A stretch of DNA of 64,000 nt, from positions 1 through 64,000 of the forward strand of contig JAZLBO010000005.1 in the NCBI GenBank assembly GCA_045613765.1. The letters run 5' to 3'. Positions 25,421 through 36,496 of this stretch are shown here, piece by piece. Origin of the DNA: RGIG4097 sp045613765. Its GTDB lineage: Bacteria; Bacillota; Clostridia; Christensenellales; CAG-917. The notes below the pieces were generated by a model. The model was not told the DNA's origin and did no database searches. It worked only from the letters and a program-made list of their open reading frames with translations. A program made the translations under genes and the position numbers. The stretch's first letter is position 1; the number at the start of each line of letters is the position of its first letter.

Positions 25421-28400
25421 ATGAAAGCAAAACAAAACGCAATCAAAATCGCAAGAACAGTGCTTGTTGCACTGACATTTATTTTGGCATTTGCGATTAT
25501 CATTGCAACTCCCATCGAAAGCTCAACCGAAGTTGCCTTTGCAGACATCGACTCTCAAATTGGTACGGCAGTCGGCATTTACGGCAACTCAGGCGAGTTG
25601 ACTGCAGACAAGTACGGCACAGGTTTCCCCGGAAGTGGAAGTAATGTGACGGTATGGTCACACAATGAAACTTTTAGCAACGTTAAGTTCTCATCATCCA
25701 ACGTTAGTGCGTGTTCTGCAAACACAACGAAGCCTATTGTGATTGAAACGAGAACGGGTGAATTTAAGTTTGCAAAAAACGGCAATGATAACGATCCTCC
25801 TCTTGTTGGTGACGGATATCAAGTTTACGCAGTTGTCAACTATCAATTGAGTCCCTTCTTGAAGACGATGATCTCCAACACCAACGCAACCGTTCAGTTC
25901 ACGGGTTTTTCTGCGGTGTTTGAAAGAGCAAGTGGTAGTGAGTCATCATATAGAGTGTTTGCTTCATCAGCCCCTGTGGCCGCTGCGTCATGTGGTGTTG
26001 ATGACGACGTCACAAAAACAGGCTTTACTAAGAGCGGCAGCAAGAACTGGACAATCACAAATACAAGTGCCATTACACTTGCATCAAGCCACAACGTAAT
26101 TGCAATGGCATTTGAAATCGGCGGTGGTACTGATGGCGATTATCCTACAGGATATATTCACGACATCAAACTTTCTTTCAAGATAACCATCACACAAGCA
26201 GACTATTCAGGCACTGTCATCAACGATGGCGAAGCACCTATTTTGCAATCAGTTGATAGCAAATCACCTTTCCGTACAGACAATACAATAAATTCAGGTT
26301 GGAATTACTATCCCAACGATATTACAACAAGCATTGACGAGCAAGTTGCAGGAATCTACAACAACAATCTTGACAAAGTTGATGCCAACAACAACGTCTA
26401 TCTCCACAGTTTTGTCAATGCAAAGACAGATGGAAAGACAACCAGTGGTGTCACCTATTACAAGGAATTGAATGAAACCTTCGTTGACCAATATAGTTAC
26501 GGCTCATCAACGGTCAAAACTGCAGACGGCAACGGACAAAAATGGTATGCATCAGGCATCAAGAGTGTCAAAGTAGGCGACAGCTATCTTGGACACAATA
26601 CAGACAACGGACTTTGGGCATTTGACCAAGAAGGCAAATCAACTGCACTTAAAGAAATCAAGGTTGAGGGCGTCACTGTCGGTTGGGGACGTGTTTATGC
26701 ATATCATAGAAGTAAAATTCAAGTCCAATTGTATTTTGCAAAGAATGTAGACCTTTCAATCACGGTCACTGACTACGGCGGAATGCAAGTGACAAAGACC
26801 ATCAGTGTCAAGGGTATTGACCTTGATGATCCCAGCGCAATGGAAACAATCGTTGCAGATAGCAAAGATTTCTTCTTGGCAGCAAGCGATTATGTTGACG
26901 TTGCAAGCTATGACAATATCAAGTGGACACACACATCAAGTGTCAACTTCGAATTCAACGAAGACAATACAGAGCAAATGGCAGGCCACACACCTTATAT
27001 GTGGTTCTATTCAGTCATGAAGGCAGACAACCCTGCAGATTTGTTTGAATCACTTTGGGATAGAGACCTTTTGATGAATAAATTGCCTTTTGCAATCAAT
27101 ACGTTGGCATTTACATACGACTTTACAACTGGTCTTGCCAATGGGGAAATTGGCAACCAAAACGGTGACATAGTGGCAACAGGCTCTGGCTACTACCTGT
27201 TCTCATTCTACAAGATGGATATGTCTGGTAGATTTGATGAAACAACAGGCGTCATTTCCTACTATGTCAAGGTGGACTATGAGGCTGCATACCACACCCT
27301 TGACAAATCATCAAACGGCGTAAGCCTTGACAACCCCGATTGGGCAGCAGGGGATGCACTTGTCATCACATTGACACAAGACAAACCCAACATCTCTGGC
27401 AATACACTCACATTTATCACACTTGACGAAGGTGATATGGAAGTGACACAAAATATCTTTGTCAAAGATGGCATGCTTTACACCCTTGATGAAAACGGCG
27501 CAATCGTATATGCAGTGGATGGCAGAGTTGTAATCCACTCAGGTGGCAGAACTGTATATGTTGAATACACCCTCAACGCAGAAAATAAAGCAGTGTGGAC
27601 AATCACATTTGCAAGCGAAATCTTAAAGCAAGAACAAGGCAAGGACATTTTTGTCAACTACAATTACGTCAGCACCTTTGAAATTGCAACAGGCGTTGAT
27701 CTTGAAAACGAAAACCTTATCACATACATAGATAATGGCGAAACAGTTGTCACAAACGGTGTTGAACACGGCAAGTGGCAATATAAGCAAGGTGGCAAGT
27801 ACATCGCAGGCGTGCATATTCGCGCAGACAGAAACGCACCTATCGCACCCAACTTTATGAATAGTGACGCTCTTGAAGAAGAATACATCTTTGAAATGAG
27901 CGAATTTGTAATCCCTTCAGTTGCAGAAAGAACTTGGTACACAAGTGGCTGGACGTTCCCCGGACAATTTGACTTCTCCGACGATTTGGCAGCAGACTTT
28001 GGTGGAGACATCAAAGTGTACTATGCAATGAAGAACGTTGTCACAGAGGCAGACTTTGAAAATATCGAAAGATTTGCTCGTGACTACGAAGGTGGCTACG
28101 ACAATATCACATCATACGGATTTGACCTTGCAGAAAGTTATAAGGCAAACGAACTTGACGATCTCAATGCATTGAACCTTGCTCTTGACAGCAAACTCGG
28201 TGCAGGTATGAGAGTAATCTTCTTCTGGACAGCTGACCAAGCAGGAAACAGAAGTGCACTCAACAAGTATTACATACTTGCAGATGCAACAACCTACTAT
28301 GTGACAGGTCGTATTGACAATGGCATCTTTGATGGACAAACAGACGTCACAATGGTAAGTGGTGGCTCAAAGACAGCAGTCAAACGTGGTCAAAGCGCAG

Positions 28401-31400
28401 TGATTGAATATGCAATCAGTGATGACAGTGCTTACGTTCCTTACAAGTTCATGATGAACAATGGTGGCGAAGAACTTGCAACCCTTTGGGTTACAGACAA
28501 TCCCACATCAAAGGACGTCAGTTATGACCAAGCACCCGTTTCAGTGTCTGGCACAACCTTGACATTGGTCATGGATGATGAAAATCTTGGCCAACTTCAA
28601 ACACAATCTGGACAAGCACTTGACGTTTACTTCGTATTCCGTGAATATGTTGAAATTTCAGTGCTCAACAATTCAGTGTACTATGAAGGCGCACCCACAA
28701 CAGTGCCTTACACAATCTCAAACGAAAACGCAAAACCCTACGTTGAATACAACTTTGAAGGTTTTGAAACAAACGTACGTCCTACAAACGTTGGCGAATA
28801 TTCATTTACAATGCACATTGACTCAGATAGTTACATCACTGATGCACCTGTGGCAATGGAATATTTCATCAACAAGAGAAGTCTTTCAATCGTAATCAAC
28901 TCAACAACAGGTCGCTATGGCGATGGTCAATCATTTGGTTATACAGTCAATGGTCTTGTTGGCGCAGATCTCGAAGCATGGGATCCTGCAACTTACACCT
29001 TCACAGCAGAATCTGGTCTTGCGCTTCCTTCAGTTGCAGAGTGGATTATGATGGACGGCGTGTCAGTTGACGGCAACGATTTCAGTGATTACAACGTTGG
29101 TTCATATAGACTTTCATTTAACCTTGAAGTATCCAACGGATATCTCTCAGACAACTATGCATTGCCCACACTTACAGAAGCAAGACACATTATTTCTCAA
29201 AGAGAAATCGTTGTTTCTGCAGTTAACGGCACAAAGGTCTATGGCGACAACGATGGCAACATCAACTTCACAGTTGACTTGACATCACTCCCCCAAGGCA
29301 TTGACAGTACAAATATCACTGACATCATCAAAAATGCTCAAGTGGTAAGTGCAGATGGCAACATCATCACATTGACGGGTGACGCTCTCATTTCAAGAAA
29401 TGCAGGGGAAGACGTTGGCGAATATAGTTATAAAGCAACCTCATCATCTTTTGACACAGACACAAACTACAAAGTTGTTGTTGACGTACAAGGCAAGGTG
29501 TTCACAATCACAAAGAGAACAGTGGTTGTCACCCCCAATAGTGGTCAAGAATTTGCTTACAACGAAGAAAACAACTACAACGTCGGCTACGCCCTTGATG
29601 ATTATCGTTTTGCAGATGCACTTGTTGCAGTGTGGAACTTTACACAAAGTGGCGACGTGACAGAAGAAAACGGATTTGAACAAATCACACTCATTGTCGG
29701 TGGTGTTTTGAGTTCAAACAACACAAACGTTGAGTTTGTCCTTACAGACGGTGTTGTCATCACAGTCAAGAAAGCAGTTGACGGCAACGTGACAATCGTC
29801 ATCACAAAGGACGGCGCATCATACAAAGTCTATGACGGCAACAACACACTTGACAAGGTTGTCATCACAGGCGCAGACGGACAAGGCTTTGCCTACGCAG
29901 TGACAGGTGGCGAACTTCCTCAAAACTTCCGTATTGAGTTTACACCTGCAATCGACGGTGTCAACGTTGGCAACTATATGGCAATGATTGACGAAGTCAA
30001 AGTCTATGATGGCGACACAGATGTCAGCAGTGAATATACAGTGTTTGTTGAATCATACACAGTGTCAATCACACCTGCAACAATCTCAGTCCGTCCCACA
30101 TTTGCATCAACAGAAAAGATCTATGGCGACATGGATACAGCCTACGGCTTTGGCTACGAAATCAATGCAAACGGATTTGATAATATTGACTTTGCATCAG
30201 TGGTTTCCGGCTCATTTGTGAGAGCAATCTATCACGGAGCAGAAGTTGTTGGCTACGGCGAAAGATATGACGGCGTTTCAAATGCAGACGGCACATACGA
30301 AAAGAACGGTGTTCAATATCGTTATGGTGTTGCAGTTGGCAACGTCTTTACATCATCAAATGCAAACTTCACAGTTGTGGTTGAAGACCTTGAAGGATAC
30401 GTCCTTGTCATCAACCCCAAGACAATCGACTTCAGCACAGTTGACACAAGCAAACTTTACGCAAATGACAAAGTCTTCAACAATTCACCCGTTGCAGTCT
30501 TTGGCGAAGGCGAAAAGGAATTGATGTTTGACATTGCAAGTCAACTTGTACGTCTTGAAGATAATGTGTATGTTGACTTTACAGCACTCTTTACAGACTA
30601 CACCGAAGGCGACAACAAGACAGTCATCTTCTCGGATTTCGTCCTTGTAGGAGAAGACAGTGCAAACTACGTTCTCGTCGGCATTGAAGTTGAATTTGAA
30701 GTCACTTCAACAAGAGAAGGCAATCCCATCAAGATCACAAGCAAGGCACTTGTCATTGAAAAGAGATACTTCAACATTACAAAGGTCTATGACGGCACTT
30801 CAATCATCAGTGAAGAACATATCGTCATTGACAGTGAATGTATGCTCAGTGGTGTGGAATTCTACATTGCAAATCCCATCTCATTTAATGGCGCAAACGT
30901 CACAAACAACTTTGCAACAGACCTTGTCCTTATCTTCGTTGGCATTGATGAAAGCACATTTATCATTGACGAAGGCTCACGTGAGTACATCTCAATTGAA
31001 AGCGAAGGTTTGAAACTTTCACTCTCACTTGTTCCCGGAACAATCACTGCAAAGGAAATCGCACTTGGCGACTTTGCAAACATCAACGCAGTTGATCGTA
31101 TCTACAACGGCAAAGACACAGTTGATATGACATTTGACATCAACAACAACGTCTTTGGCGAAGGCGACAACCTTGCAGACCTTGGCATCAAACTTGTTGC
31201 AACAGCAAGTGATGCAAACGTCGGCACAAAGGCAGTCACAATCAATGACATAGTCATTGGCAGTGCAAACTACAAGGTCAATTTCACAGCACAAGAACTT
31301 TCAAACCTTGCAAATGCAAGAGTGGAAATTGCAAGAGCACAAGTTGAACTCAACGTTCAATACAACCAAGACAAAGAATACAATGGCAGACTCAACGCAC

Positions 31401-34400
31401 TTCTTACAAAGGTTGACGGTGCATATCCTGCAGACATTGTCAAGGGCGACGGCTATGCCTTCCGTTTGATTTCAAACGTTGATATGGACGGCAATGCTTG
31501 GGCAAATGAAATTGGCACAATCACATGGGACTTTGATGCAGTCAACTTCTATTACACAATCGACGGACAAGTCAACGGCAGCGTTGCATTTGTAGATGGC
31601 GAAGTGGTTGATCACAACGTCAAAGTCAGTGGACTTGCACTTTCTTCAACAAATCCTCAAGCACTCAACAACTATGAAATAGTTGCTTATGCTTGGAACG
31701 ATACTCTCGGTCAATACGAAGTGATGAATATCGCTCTTGCAGAAGGCACACTTGCAGACTTTGAATGTCTTGCAGTTGCACCTATGGCAAGAAAGGTCAT
31801 CACAGCAAACAACAGCATTACAGTCCTTCCCAAGATCTACGACGGAACAAAGACTGCTTACGCAACAGCAAACATCACAACAGAACTTGGTGTTGCAGCA
31901 GAAGACACTGAATTTGTTGACTTCGCATTTGATGCACACTTTGACACCAAAGACGTTGGCAAGCAAAAGGTTTCATTGAGAATAATCGGCTTCGTCAACA
32001 AGGACAATGCACCTGAAGACGTTGCATCAAACTATCTCATCAACAGTTCATCAGAGTGGATTGCAGAACAAAGCATCCTTCCTGCCCCTGTGCTTGTCAC
32101 AGCAAACGTTGGCGAAAAGGTTTATGACGGAACAAATGCACTTGACGTTGCAAAGATCAAGTACACACTCACCGGTGTCTATCCTTCAGAAACAGACCTT
32201 TACGGTGTTGATGTCCTTGCAGGACATTACGACGATGCAAACGTCTTTGATGCAGATGGCAATATCTGTGATGTCAAGGGCGCAAAACTCTACGGCATTG
32301 CACTCCGCAACCTTTCAACGTCAAGAGTAAACTACTATCCCGTCTTTGCAAGTGCAGAAAAGATTGACGGACTCACAGAAATCGCAGAACTCGGCGCACT
32401 TCCTGCAGTTGATGAAAACGGCCAACCCGTTTACTACTATCAACTCAACACAGAAAACGTCTATGAACTCACACAAGCAGAGTTTGTTGAAGTGGCAGAC
32501 AGCGTTGATATGACCTACTTTATTGACACATACACACGTGCAGGCAAGGTCTATTATCTCTTCAGCGAAGGCGCAAACATCCAAGGCAAAACAACAAAGG
32601 CTCTCGCAGTTGACACAGATGCAGTTGGCAAGATCAATCAAAGAGAAGTCACAATGATCATTGAAGTGCTTGGCAAAGATGCCTTCAACAAAGTCTATGA
32701 CGGCACAAACATCTTTGGTGGCATTGTTGGTGTTGATTACAACATTGGCATGACCTCAGGATTTATTGGCACAGATGGCGAAAGCGTAAGCCTTGATCAA
32801 AACAAGTTCACAGTGGCATACACCACATCAAAAGCCGGTGTTGCAGAAGTTAGATTTGTCTTTGAAGATGGCGCACTTGCAAGTGCAGACGGCACAAACA
32901 TCTATCTCAACTATACAGCATCAGGCGCAACATACGTCATCAAGGGTTCAATTAAGAAAGCAGAAATGAACGCAGTTCTTAATGCAATCAACGGAACTTA
33001 CGGCGACGACGTCAGCAAATATCAAGTTGTCATCAACTACTCAATCAACGTCGGTGGCGAAGAATATGCAGTCATCATTGATGGCACAAAGGGTTACATG
33101 GCAGTCAGTGACTACGCAGAAGCATACAATGCACTCTGGCTCTCACTTACTCTTGAAGAACAAAACGCAAGACGCTATAACCTTGTTGACGGTGTCTTTA
33201 CAAAGGACGAAAACGGCGAATACGTTGTCCTTCCCGACACGTTTGTTGAACCTTCAATGGTCACAAACGCAACAAAACAAGCAATCACTGGCACATACAA
33301 AGCAACTCTTGCCGGTGGCAATGCAACCAACTACAACTTCAACTTTAGATATTCCAAGTTTGTTGACGGCAACAGCACTTATGATGCAACTCTCGCAGAA
33401 AGTGAACTTGTCATTGGCAAGAAGACATTGAAAGTCAGTGCAGTCCGTGGCGATGGCGAATATAGTTATAAAGCAAACTATCTTGAAGGTCTTCCCACAA
33501 TCGTGCTTTCATACTACGGCTTTGTCGGCAATGACGGCACAAACAAAATCACAGTCAGCGATGGAGCAGTGGCATTTAAGTTCTTCAACGGCACAGATTA
33601 CGTTGATATGCCCGAAAATCCTGTTCCTACAAGCGAACTTGAAGAAGGTCAATATTACGTTGCAGTTGTTGACACAACAAAACTCTCTGCATCAAACTAT
33701 GACTTTGAAGTGGTTGGCGAAGCAAAACTTGAAATCGTAATGCCTGCAATCACAGGTGTCACAATCAAAGATACAACAGTCGCACACAACGGCTCTAATC
33801 AAGAAAGCAATATCGCAATCTCCGGCAACCTTACAGACATTGCAATCGAATATGAATACTATGTTGGTTCAGTGGCAGAAGAAAACCGTGTTGATGAAAT
33901 CAAGAACGTTGGCACATACATTGTTGTTGCAAAACTTACAAAGACTGTTGGAGCATACACAACCACAACAACACTCACAAGCACAATGACAGTTGAAAAG
34001 TCCAATATGTCAGTTGGCTTGACAACGGCAAAGTATGATTATCAAGATCGTGACTTTATTAAGGATATTAAAAATGCAATCTACAACAGTTTGAGAGGCG
34101 TTGCCAACGCAGACAGAGATGCAGTCCTTAGAAGCCTTACAATCAACTTCTATGAAGTTGAAGAAGAAAATCAATACATTGTCAAGAAAGTTGAAGACGT
34201 TGGCGAATATATGGTGGAAGTCATCTTCACAGCACCTACAACAGTAGAAAGCGAAGAAGATATTATCCTTCAAAACTACAATGACTATTCATATACCTTC
34301 AACTTCAAGGTTATCCCTGCACCTATCGTCATCACAATCCTTGCAAGCGAAAACTCAATGATTGCTGAATTTGACGAAGAAGGCAAGATCATCCTTCCTG

Positions 34401-35920
34401 AAACACTCAACTTTGTATTCAAGTATGACTTCTCAGAAGAATACAAGGCAAAATACGGCGTTGATGCAGGCGATCTTGATGCAGACAAATTCCAAGTCCA
34501 ATTCTCAGGAAGAGCCAGCAAAGTCATTACAGGCGCAGGCACCTACGAGTTTGCAATCTACTATCTTGAAAAGGGCAACTCAGACACATCAAAGTATGAT
34601 GCAGACAAGTCATATACAGTCATTGAACTCGGCACAAACGAAGCACCTTCAACAAAGATCAACAAAAACTATCGTTTGACAGGCAACGTTGGCGTATTCA
34701 ATGTTTCAACACCTACAATCAGTGGCGAAGGCTTGACAATGGAATACCTTGACGGAAAGGGCATTGTTTCTGCAAAAGCACAACTTGTTGTGACAGAAAT
34801 CACAGAATATGTTGAAGATGATGCACTCTATGCATATTGGCTTGCAGTTGACAGTTATACTCCTTATATCAAAGAAAAGGATAAGATTGCCAAACTTGAC
34901 GTCATTATGCAAATCCGTCTTATGAACAACGGCGTTGCAACTCAACCCGGTGGACAAGTCAAGATGACAGTGGAATTCATCCTTGAACACCCCATTGAAG
35001 AATACGTATTCTACGCAGTTGGCAAGGACGGTGCATTGCACTTGATTGAAGATGTGGTTGTCAACTCCGATGGCACAATCCAATATACAACAGACTATAT
35101 TGATTCAGTTGTTGCCTTCCGTATGATTAGAGATGAATCTCAATACTTTGCAGGTCTTCCCATCTGGGTATGGATCGCAATTGGCGGCGGTGTTGTCCTT
35201 GTCATCCTTATCGTAAGCATTTCTTGTGGTGTTGCTGCATCCAAGAAGAAGAAAAAGAAAGGCGAAGATCCTGACGGAGATAAGCCCAATAAGCCCAATA
35301 AGAAGGAAGAAAAGGCAGCAAAGAAAGCCGAAGAACAAAAGAAAGCCGAAGATGCCAAGAAGGCAGAAGCAGAGCGTAAAGCCCAAGCAGAGCAAAAGGC
35401 AAAAGCCGACAAGCAAGCAGAGGCAGATCGCAAAGCAAAGGAAAAGGCAGACGCCAAGAAGGCAGAAGCAAAACCCGTTTCTGCAAACAAGGCAGCACCC
35501 ATGCCTACAATGAAACCCAAGGCAACGGCAGCCCCCGGCACACCTGTCCAAACCAAACCTGCAACAGCACCTGCACAACCTACAGCAGCTCCAAAGGTAA
35601 CTGCACCCAGTGCAACACCCACAACAGCAAAGCCTGCAGCAGCACCTGCTCCTAAGACGGCGCCTCCCGTTGTTGGCACAAAACCTGTTGCACCTGCTCC
35701 TGCACCTGCTCCTGCAAAGCCCACAGCACCTGCACCTGCACCTGCTCCCGCAAAGCCTGTTGCACCTGCAAAGCCAAGTGCACCTCCCGTGGTCGGCACA
35801 AAACCTGCACCCAGTGCTCCTGCAAAGCCTGCAACACCCCCTGTGGTCGGCACAAAGCCTGCAACACCTCCAGTGGTTGGAAACAAACCCAATACACCCC
35901 CTGTTGTTGGCAAAAAATAA
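25421..35920 (+). CDS. Giant MBG/YDG-repeat surface protein with cytoplasmic Lys/Pro-rich tail
   Basis: The 3499-residue protein starts with a Sec signal peptide (cleavage probably after AFA, about 41). Residues 45-1070 are beta-rich and unassigned. From about 1080 to 2880 come many Ig-like repeats of the MBG/YDG type, each marked by KVYDGT or KxYGD (for example about 1269, 1469, 1566, 1788, 1892, 1985, 2139, 2235, 2424 and 2525). One membrane helix (IWVWIAIGGGVVLVILIVSI, about 3246-3268) is followed by KKKKKK. The tail of about 225 residues is a Lys/Ala/Glu coiled-coil-like segment and then an Ala/Pro segment with five PPVVG motifs. There is no LPxTG. It is probably an adhesin or scaffold anchored by its helix. 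GAGGTG precedes the ATG; the gene is monocistronic. Confidence 0.85.
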   Translation: MKAKQNAIKIARTVLVALTFILAFAIIIATPIESSTEVAFADIDSQIGTAVGIYGNSGELTADKYGTGFPGSGSNVTVWSHNETFSNVKFSSSNVSACSANTTKPIVIETRTGEFKFAKNGNDNDPPLVGDGYQVYAVVNYQLSPFLKTMISNTNATVQFTGFSAVFERASGSESSYRVFASSAPVAAASCGVDDDVTKTGFTKSGSKNWTITNTSAITLASSHNVIAMAFEIGGGTDGDYPTGYIHDIKLSFKITITQADYSGTVINDGEAPILQSVDSKSPFRTDNTINSGWNYYPNDITTSIDEQVAGIYNNNLDKVDANNNVYLHSFVNAKTDGKTTSGVTYYKELNETFVDQYSYGSSTVKTADGNGQKWYASGIKSVKVGDSYLGHNTDNGLWAFDQEGKSTALKEIKVEGVTVGWGRVYAYHRSKIQVQLYFAKNVDLSITVTDYGGMQVTKTISVKGIDLDDPSAMETIVADSKDFFLAASDYVDVASYDNIKWTHTSSVNFEFNEDNTEQMAGHTPYMWFYSVMKADNPADLFESLWDRDLLMNKLPFAINTLAFTYDFTTGLANGEIGNQNGDIVATGSGYYLFSFYKMDMSGRFDETTGVISYYVKVDYEAAYHTLDKSSNGVSLDNPDWAAGDALVITLTQDKPNISGNTLTFITLDEGDMEVTQNIFVKDGMLYTLDENGAIVYAVDGRVVIHSGGRTVYVEYTLNAENKAVWTITFASEILKQEQGKDIFVNYNYVSTFEIATGVDLENENLITYIDNGETVVTNGVEHGKWQYKQGGKYIAGVHIRADRNAPIAPNFMNSDALEEEYIFEMSEFVIPSVAERTWYTSGWTFPGQFDFSDDLAADFGGDIKVYYAMKNVVTEADFENIERFARDYEGGYDNITSYGFDLAESYKANELDDLNALNLALDSKLGAGMRVIFFWTADQAGNRSALNKYYILADATTYYVTGRIDNGIFDGQTDVTMVSGGSKTAVKRGQSAVIEYAISDDSAYVPYKFMMNNGGEELATLWVTDNPTSKDVSYDQAPVSVSGTTLTLVMDDENLGQLQTQSGQALDVYFVFREYVEISVLNNSVYYEGAPTTVPYTISNENAKPYVEYNFEGFETNVRPTNVGEYSFTMHIDSDSYITDAPVAMEYFINKRSLSIVINSTTGRYGDGQSFGYTVNGLVGADLEAWDPATYTFTAESGLALPSVAEWIMMDGVSVDGNDFSDYNVGSYRLSFNLEVSNGYLSDNYALPTLTEARHIISQREIVVSAVNGTKVYGDNDGNINFTVDLTSLPQGIDSTNITDIIKNAQVVSADGNIITLTGDALISRNAGEDVGEYSYKATSSSFDTDTNYKVVVDVQGKVFTITKRTVVVTPNSGQEFAYNEENNYNVGYALDDYRFADALVAVWNFTQSGDVTEENGFEQITLIVGGVLSSNNTNVEFVLTDGVVITVKKAVDGNVTIVITKDGASYKVYDGNNTLDKVVITGADGQGFAYAVTGGELPQNFRIEFTPAIDGVNVGNYMAMIDEVKVYDGDTDVSSEYTVFVESYTVSITPATISVRPTFASTEKIYGDMDTAYGFGYEINANGFDNIDFASVVSGSFVRAIYHGAEVVGYGERYDGVSNADGTYEKNGVQYRYGVAVGNVFTSSNANFTVVVEDLEGYVLVINPKTIDFSTVDTSKLYANDKVFNNSPVAVFGEGEKELMFDIASQLVRLEDNVYVDFTALFTDYTEGDNKTVIFSDFVLVGEDSANYVLVGIEVEFEVTSTREGNPIKITSKALVIEKRYFNITKVYDGTSIISEEHIVIDSECMLSGVEFYIANPISFNGANVTNNFATDLVLIFVGIDESTFIIDEGSREYISIESEGLKLSLSLVPGTITAKEIALGDFANINAVDRIYNGKDTVDMTFDINNNVFGEGDNLADLGIKLVATASDANVGTKAVTINDIVIGSANYKVNFTAQELSNLANARVEIARAQVELNVQYNQDKEYNGRLNALLTKVDGAYPADIVKGDGYAFRLISNVDMDGNAWANEIGTITWDFDAVNFYYTIDGQVNGSVAFVDGEVVDHNVKVSGLALSSTNPQALNNYEIVAYAWNDTLGQYEVMNIALAEGTLADFECLAVAPMARKVITANNSITVLPKIYDGTKTAYATANITTELGVAAEDTEFVDFAFDAHFDTKDVGKQKVSLRIIGFVNKDNAPEDVASNYLINSSSEWIAEQSILPAPVLVTANVGEKVYDGTNALDVAKIKYTLTGVYPSETDLYGVDVLAGHYDDANVFDADGNICDVKGAKLYGIALRNLSTSRVNYYPVFASAEKIDGLTEIAELGALPAVDENGQPVYYYQLNTENVYELTQAEFVEVADSVDMTYFIDTYTRAGKVYYLFSEGANIQGKTTKALAVDTDAVGKINQREVTMIIEVLGKDAFNKVYDGTNIFGGIVGVDYNIGMTSGFIGTDGESVSLDQNKFTVAYTTSKAGVAEVRFVFEDGALASADGTNIYLNYTASGATYVIKGSIKKAEMNAVLNAINGTYGDDVSKYQVVINYSINVGGEEYAVIIDGTKGYMAVSDYAEAYNALWLSLTLEEQNARRYNLVDGVFTKDENGEYVVLPDTFVEPSMVTNATKQAITGTYKATLAGGNATNYNFNFRYSKFVDGNSTYDATLAESELVIGKKTLKVSAVRGDGEYSYKANYLEGLPTIVLSYYGFVGNDGTNKITVSDGAVAFKFFNGTDYVDMPENPVPTSELEEGQYYVAVVDTTKLSASNYDFEVVGEAKLEIVMPAITGVTIKDTTVAHNGSNQESNIAISGNLTDIAIEYEYYVGSVAEENRVDEIKNVGTYIVVAKLTKTVGAYTTTTTLTSTMTVEKSNMSVGLTTAKYDYQDRDFIKDIKNAIYNSLRGVANADRDAVLRSLTINFYEVEEENQYIVKKVEDVGEYMVEVIFTAPTTVESEEDIILQNYNDYSYTFNFKVIPAPIVITILASENSMIAEFDEEGKIILPETLNFVFKYDFSEEYKAKYGVDAGDLDADKFQVQFSGRASKVITGAGTYEFAIYYLEKGNSDTSKYDADKSYTVIELGTNEAPSTKINKNYRLTGNVGVFNVSTPTISGEGLTMEYLDGKGIVSAKAQLVVTEITEYVEDDALYAYWLAVDSYTPYIKEKDKIAKLDVIMQIRLMNNGVATQPGGQVKMTVEFILEHPIEEYVFYAVGKDGALHLIEDVVVNSDGTIQYTTDYIDSVVAFRMIRDESQYFAGLPIWVWIAIGGGVVLVILIVSISCGVAASKKKKKKGEDPDGDKPNKPNKKEEKAAKKAEEQKKAEDAKKAEAERKAQAEQKAKADKQAEADRKAKEKADAKKAEAKPVSANKAAPMPTMKPKATAAPGTPVQTKPATAPAQPTAAPKVTAPSATPTTAKPAAAPAPKTAPPVVGTKPVAPAPAPAPAKPTAPAPAPAPAKPVAPAKPSAPPVVGTKPAPSAPAKPATPPVVGTKPATPPVVGNKPNTPPVVGKK

Positions 35921-35931
35921 TCAATCTAACA

Positions 35932-35965
35932 AAAAGAGCGAGAGCAATCTCGCTCTTTTCTTTTT
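35932..35965 (+). terminator. Terminator of the giant surface gene
   Basis: AAAAGAGCGAGA (35932-35943) and TCTCGCTCTTTT (35948-35959) pair over 12 bp with a GCAA loop and a T-rich tail. Confidence 0.92.
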
Positions 35966-35984
35966 CAAAGAAAATGAAAAAAAG

Positions 35985-36013
35985 TTGAAAGGTTGATGAT
36001 AATATAGTATAAT
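35985..36013 (+). promoter_or_regulatory. rpiB promoter
   Basis: TTGAAA (35985-35990) and TATAAT (36008-36013) are 17 bp apart. The leader of about 24 bases contains an AGGTAGGA ribosome site. Confidence 0.8.
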
Positions 36014-36043
36014 GAGATATATCAAATTAGGTAGGATAGAAAA

Positions 36044-36496
36044 ATGACAAAAGTTGCAATTGGTTGTGACCACGGCGGAATAGTTTTGAAAGATGCAGTT
36101 GTAAGTGTCTTAACGGATTTAGGGGCAGAAATAGTGGACTTCGGCACAATGACCGACCAATCTGTTGATTACCCCGAATTCGGTCTTAAAGTGGCCGAGG
36201 CAGTGGCAGAAGGCAAATGTGATTGTGGTGTGGTTATGTGTGGCACAGGCATTGGCATTTCAATCTCTGCAAACAAAGTGCCCGGTGTCCGTTGCGCCCT
36301 TGTCACCAATGAGTTTATGGCAACTGCAACAAAGAATCACAACAATTCCAACGTTCTTGCACTTGGTGGCAGAGTCACCACCCCCGAAGATGCAAAAGCC
36401 ATTGTAAAAGCATGGTACACGGCAGAATATGAAGGTGGACGTCATCAACGTCGCATTGATATGATTACGGCTATTGAAGAGAAATACTCCAAATAA
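36044..36496 (+). CDS. rpiB: Ribose-5-phosphate isomerase B
   Basis: The 150-residue enzyme interconverts ribose 5-phosphate and ribulose 5-phosphate in the pentose phosphate pathway. It has the family motifs IGCDHGG (residues 5-11), the catalytic-cysteine loop CGTGIGISI (about 66) and the phosphate-binding HNNSNVLALGGR (about 99-110). Related LacA/LacB proteins share the fold, but no galactose genes are near. It has its own promoter and is followed at once by a repeat cluster. Confidence 0.93.
   Translation: MTKVAIGCDHGGIVLKDAVVSVLTDLGAEIVDFGTMTDQSVDYPEFGLKVAEAVAEGKCDCGVVMCGTGIGISISANKVPGVRCALVTNEFMATATKNHNNSNVLALGGRVTTPEDAKAIVKAWYTAEYEGGRHQRRIDMITAIEEKYSK

Noticed and set aside
35140..35913. 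Minus-strand frame of 257 codons rich in Gly and Ala
   Set aside because: It is the mirror of the Ala/Pro-rich tail of the giant protein; low-complexity coding DNA gives such open frames on the other strand.
35652..35920. Sortase signal (LPxTG-like) at the end of the giant protein
   Set aside because: The PPVVG motifs lie after the membrane helix on the expected cytoplasmic side and no LPxTG-helix-basic order exists.
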